Source: Thermodesulfobacteriaceae bacterium (GTDB taxonomy: Bacteria > Desulfobacterota > Dissulfuribacteria > Dissulfuribacterales > UBA3076). Taken from it: a stretch of 7,020 nucleotides of DNA. Positions 5,544 through 7,020 of the stretch are shown one piece after another. The number at the start of each line of letters is the position of its first letter. Position 1 is the first letter of the stretch. The notes beneath the pieces are model-generated. The model did no database searches. It had not been told where the DNA came from and saw only the letters and a program-made list of their open reading frames with translations. Position numbers and translations under genes: made by a program. The stretch covers positions 1-7,020 of the forward strand of contig DTYO01000212.1 of assembly GCA_012961845.1 (NCBI GenBank), read 5' to 3'.

Positions 5544-6414
5544 ATCAGGAGGAAACGTCAAGTTATTGATCATCACCGGAATGGCCGGATCGGGCAAGAG
5601 TACGGTGTTGAAGGCCTTGGAAGATATAGGCTATTACTGTATTGACAACCTGCCCATAGCACTTCTGCCCGACCTGATAGCCCTGGCTGAAAACTCGACA
5701 TCCATGCCTGGTCGTATTGTCCTGGGCATGGACATGCGGGAAGAGAATTTTTTAAAAAATTTCTCACAGTACTTCAGGCGCATCAGAAAAGACGGAATCA
5801 ACCCAGAGATCCTGTTTCTTGATGCCGGTGACCAGGTACTGTTACGCCGTTTCAACCAGACACGTCGCCATCATCCCCTGGATCCCAAGAATGTCCTGGA
5901 AGGGATCCGACTGGAAAGAGAACAGACCAGAGAACTGAGGGGGATTGCAGACCGCCTGATGGACACTTCCGATCTGAATGTACATCAGCTGAGACAATAT
6001 GTTCAGAAATTTTATGCTCCCGGCGCCAGATCCCGCAGCCTGGCAATTCAGCTGATATCCTTTGGATTCAAATACGGCATTCCTCCAGAGGCCAATCTGG
6101 TGCTGGATGTGAGATTTCTTCCAAACCCATATTTTGAACCTGAATTACGCCCAAGAAGCGGCTGTGACAGGGAAGTCAGAGACTACGTGCTGGACAAGGA
6201 AGAAACCGTACATTTTCTGGAAAAGCTGGAGGCACTGCTGGCTTACCTTATTCCCAGATTCAGGGAAGAAGGCAAATCATATCTTGTTATCGCTGTAGGC
6301 TGCACCGGTGGCAGACACAGGAGTGTGGCAATCGTTGAGCACCTTCATCAGTTGTTTACAAAAGCAGAAGAGGACATTATCGTCATCCATAGAGATCTGG
6401 CAATGGAGGAATAA
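5530..6414 (+). CDS. rapZ: RapZ-family nucleotide-binding regulator
   Basis: P-loop protein of the RapZ/YvcJ family. In E. coli it is an RNA adaptor that guides RNase E to the sRNA GlmZ and thereby controls glmS and amino-sugar supply; in Gram-positive bacteria the homologue has other roles, and no GlmY/GlmZ is known outside enterobacteria, so the target here is unknown. From the ATG at 5530 it has 294 residues. Walker A is GMAGSGKST (17-25), followed by the family's ALEDIGYYCIDNLP (29-42). The C-terminal domain shows SFGFKYGIP (177-185), DVRFLPNPY (193-201) and the signature GCTGGRHRSVAI (258-269). The N-terminus is uncertain: a perfect AGGAGG at 5547-5552 lies inside this frame and points to a TTG at 5566 (LIITG), which would align with the E. 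coli MIVSG. The downstream EIIA gene begins four bases after the stop. Confidence 0.93.
   Translation: MSHSRSGGNVKLLIITGMAGSGKSTVLKALEDIGYYCIDNLPIALLPDLIALAENSTSMPGRIVLGMDMREENFLKNFSQYFRRIRKDGINPEILFLDAGDQVLLRRFNQTRRHHPLDPKNVLEGIRLEREQTRELRGIADRLMDTSDLNVHQLRQYVQKFYAPGARSRSLAIQLISFGFKYGIPPEANLVLDVRFLPNPYFEPELRPRSGCDREVRDYVLDKEETVHFLEKLEALLAYLIPRFREEGKSYLVIAVGCTGGRHRSVAIVEHLHQLFTKAEEDIIVIHRDLAMEE
5547..5568 (+). promoter_or_regulatory. Perfect Shine-Dalgarno inside the annotated rapZ start region
   Basis: AGGAGG at 5547-5552 follows the ptsN stop directly. The only in-frame start codon downstream is TTG at 5566-5568, 13 bases further, longer than the usual 5-10. A codon at ideal spacing (5557-5559) is GTC, which is not a standard start. 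The upstream ATG at 5530 has only GGGAAG before it. Either start keeps the P-loop. Confidence 0.5.
6405..6410 (+). promoter_or_regulatory. Shine-Dalgarno of the EIIA gene
   Basis: GGAGGA, embedded in the last codons of rapZ, lies seven bases before the ATG at 6418. It fixes the start and suggests coupled translation. Confidence 0.75.
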
Positions 6415-6417
6415 CCT

Positions 6418-6819
6418 ATGGTAGGTGTGGTAATCGCCGCTCACGGAAACCTTGCAAGAGAGCTTTTGCAGGCTACTGTATTTATCGTTGGAAAGGCTGA
6501 ACAGGTAACGGCGCTCTCCATAGATCCCTCGCGCAACATAGATGAACTCCAGAAGGATATCCGCAATGCCGTCAAGGAAGTCAACACCGGAGAAGGAGTA
6601 CTGGTGTTGACTGATATGTTTGGAGGTACCCCTGCCAACATGACCCTTGCTCTCCTGGAAGACAATAAAATTGAGGTAATCACAGGAGCCAATCTCCCCA
6701 TGTTGATAAAACTCTGTCAATGCCGTCACAGGAATCAATCACTCCACGAAGTTGCTGACACAGTCGTGGACCATGGCAGAAAGAGTATAAATCAGGCATC
6801 AGCCATCCTTAAAAAATAG
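6418..6819 (+). CDS. PTS EIIA component, mannose (type 4) family
   Basis: Cytoplasmic phosphoryl carrier of the mannose-sorbose PTS family; it accepts phosphate from HPr on a histidine and passes it to a IIB partner. The 133 residues are one EIIA-Man domain: VGVVIAAHGNLARELLQA contains the phospho-accepting His9, VLVLTDMFGGTPANM (61-75) contains the active-site Asp66 and the flavodoxin-like loop, and VITGANLPML (87-96) is the family's third motif. It matches the length of stand-alone IIA(Man) proteins rather than the IIA domain fused to IIB in E. coli ManX. It follows rapZ by three bases, where enterobacteria have NPr. No IIB, IIC or IID gene follows within the window, so a regulatory role like that of PtsN is as likely as sugar uptake. 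Confidence 0.9.
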   Translation: MVGVVIAAHGNLARELLQATVFIVGKAEQVTALSIDPSRNIDELQKDIRNAVKEVNTGEGVLVLTDMFGGTPANMTLALLEDNKIEVITGANLPMLIKLCQCRHRNQSLHEVADTVVDHGRKSINQASAILKK

Positions 6820-6826
6820 GATCATG

Positions 6827-6850
6827 TCCCGGAAATACTCCAGGATTATT
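6827..6850 (+). terminator. Weak terminator-like hairpin after the EIIA gene
   Basis: TCCCGG (6827-6832) can pair with CCAGGA (6840-6845), with one C-A mismatch and a seven-base loop, followed by TTATT. The stem is short and imperfect and the T-run poor; it is merely the only hairpin just after the stop. Confidence 0.2.
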
Positions 6851-6880
6851 CACTTCAAAAGCCAAACAAATGCTGATTAA

Positions 6881-6893
6881 CTGTAAATTACAG
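6881..6893. repeat. 13-base dyad CTGTAAATTACAG
   Basis: CTGTAA and TTACAG are perfect reverse complements around a single central A. It sits about 60 bases after the EIIA stop and could be a regulator-binding site for a gene beyond the window, or part of a larger repeat. Nothing else identifies it. Confidence 0.35.
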
Positions 6894-7020
6894 CGGGTTA
6901 TATGAAATATAGCAACTTGAAAAGTACACCAGAAAGGTGCGACGAATTCAACGAAAAAGTGTTCGGCATCTGAAGCGGCAAGGGAGCGCACAAATTCACT
7001 AAATCTGCTGCATTGTCAGG

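Larger units (their letters stand above)
6820..7020. other. Non-coding or unassigned right edge
   Basis: No gene is supported in these 201 bases. A frame on the - strand stays open for 60 codons (6809-6991) and one on the + strand is open from about 6920 to the edge, but neither has a ribosome site or a recognisable protein. The expected neighbours (PTS IIB/IIC/IID, HPr or EI) do not begin here. Confidence 0.4.

Noticed and set aside
6277..6738. - strand frame of 153 codons
   Set aside because: It is antisense to the end of rapZ and most of the EIIA gene, both with intact family motifs; composition is not protein-like.
6809..6991. - strand frame of 60 codons at the right edge
   Set aside because: No Shine-Dalgarno, no family recognised, and it runs into the 3' end of the EIIA gene. 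Kept only as a note on the unassigned edge.

Overview
The window is one strand of a compact Gram-negative chromosomal locus. All eight genes supported with confidence lie on the + strand: kdsC, lptC, lptA, lptB, rpoN, hpf (long form), ptsN and rapZ, followed by a ninth, a mannose-family PTS EIIA gene. KDO phosphatase and LPS export genes show an outer membrane with lipopolysaccharide. The order is the widely conserved rpoN neighbourhood known from Proteobacteria. The long two-domain HPF and the type-4 EIIA where enterobacteria have NPr fit better with Desulfobacterota (former Deltaproteobacteria) than with Enterobacteria. That placement is inference from gene content; composition is moderate (roughly half G+C) and even across the genes.

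Region 1 (1-86) is a short leader that may hold the last codons of an upstream gene (kdsA is the usual neighbour) and weak promoter-like sequence. Region 2 (87-4062) is a tight run kdsC-lptC-lptA-lptB-rpoN with overlaps or gaps of a few bases to about 40 bases, most likely one transcript. It makes KDO for the LPS inner core (KdsC), supplies the inner-membrane bitopic protein (LptC), periplasmic bridge (LptA) and ATPase (LptB) of the LPS export machine, and then sigma-54. Region 3 (4063-4548) is 486 bases without a convincing gene; it contains several short dyads, a perfect 14-bp palindrome, and weak promoter-like sequence before hpf. Region 4 (4549-6819) is a second tight run hpf-ptsN-rapZ-EIIA. 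It links ribosome hibernation, the nitrogen-PTS phosphorelay output, the RapZ nucleotide-binding regulator and a second phosphoryl acceptor of the mannose-type PTS. Region 5 (6820-7020) shows no gene that I can support, only a weak terminator-like hairpin and a 13-base dyad.

I see no mobile element, CRISPR array, tRNA or rRNA. The window is a recognisable housekeeping locus, not an obviously new system. The points worth a second look are the large palindrome-bearing gap in front of hpf, the EIIA replacing NPr beside RapZ, ambiguous start sites at lptC and rapZ (the latter with a perfect Shine-Dalgarno in an odd place), and the unexplained last 200 bases.
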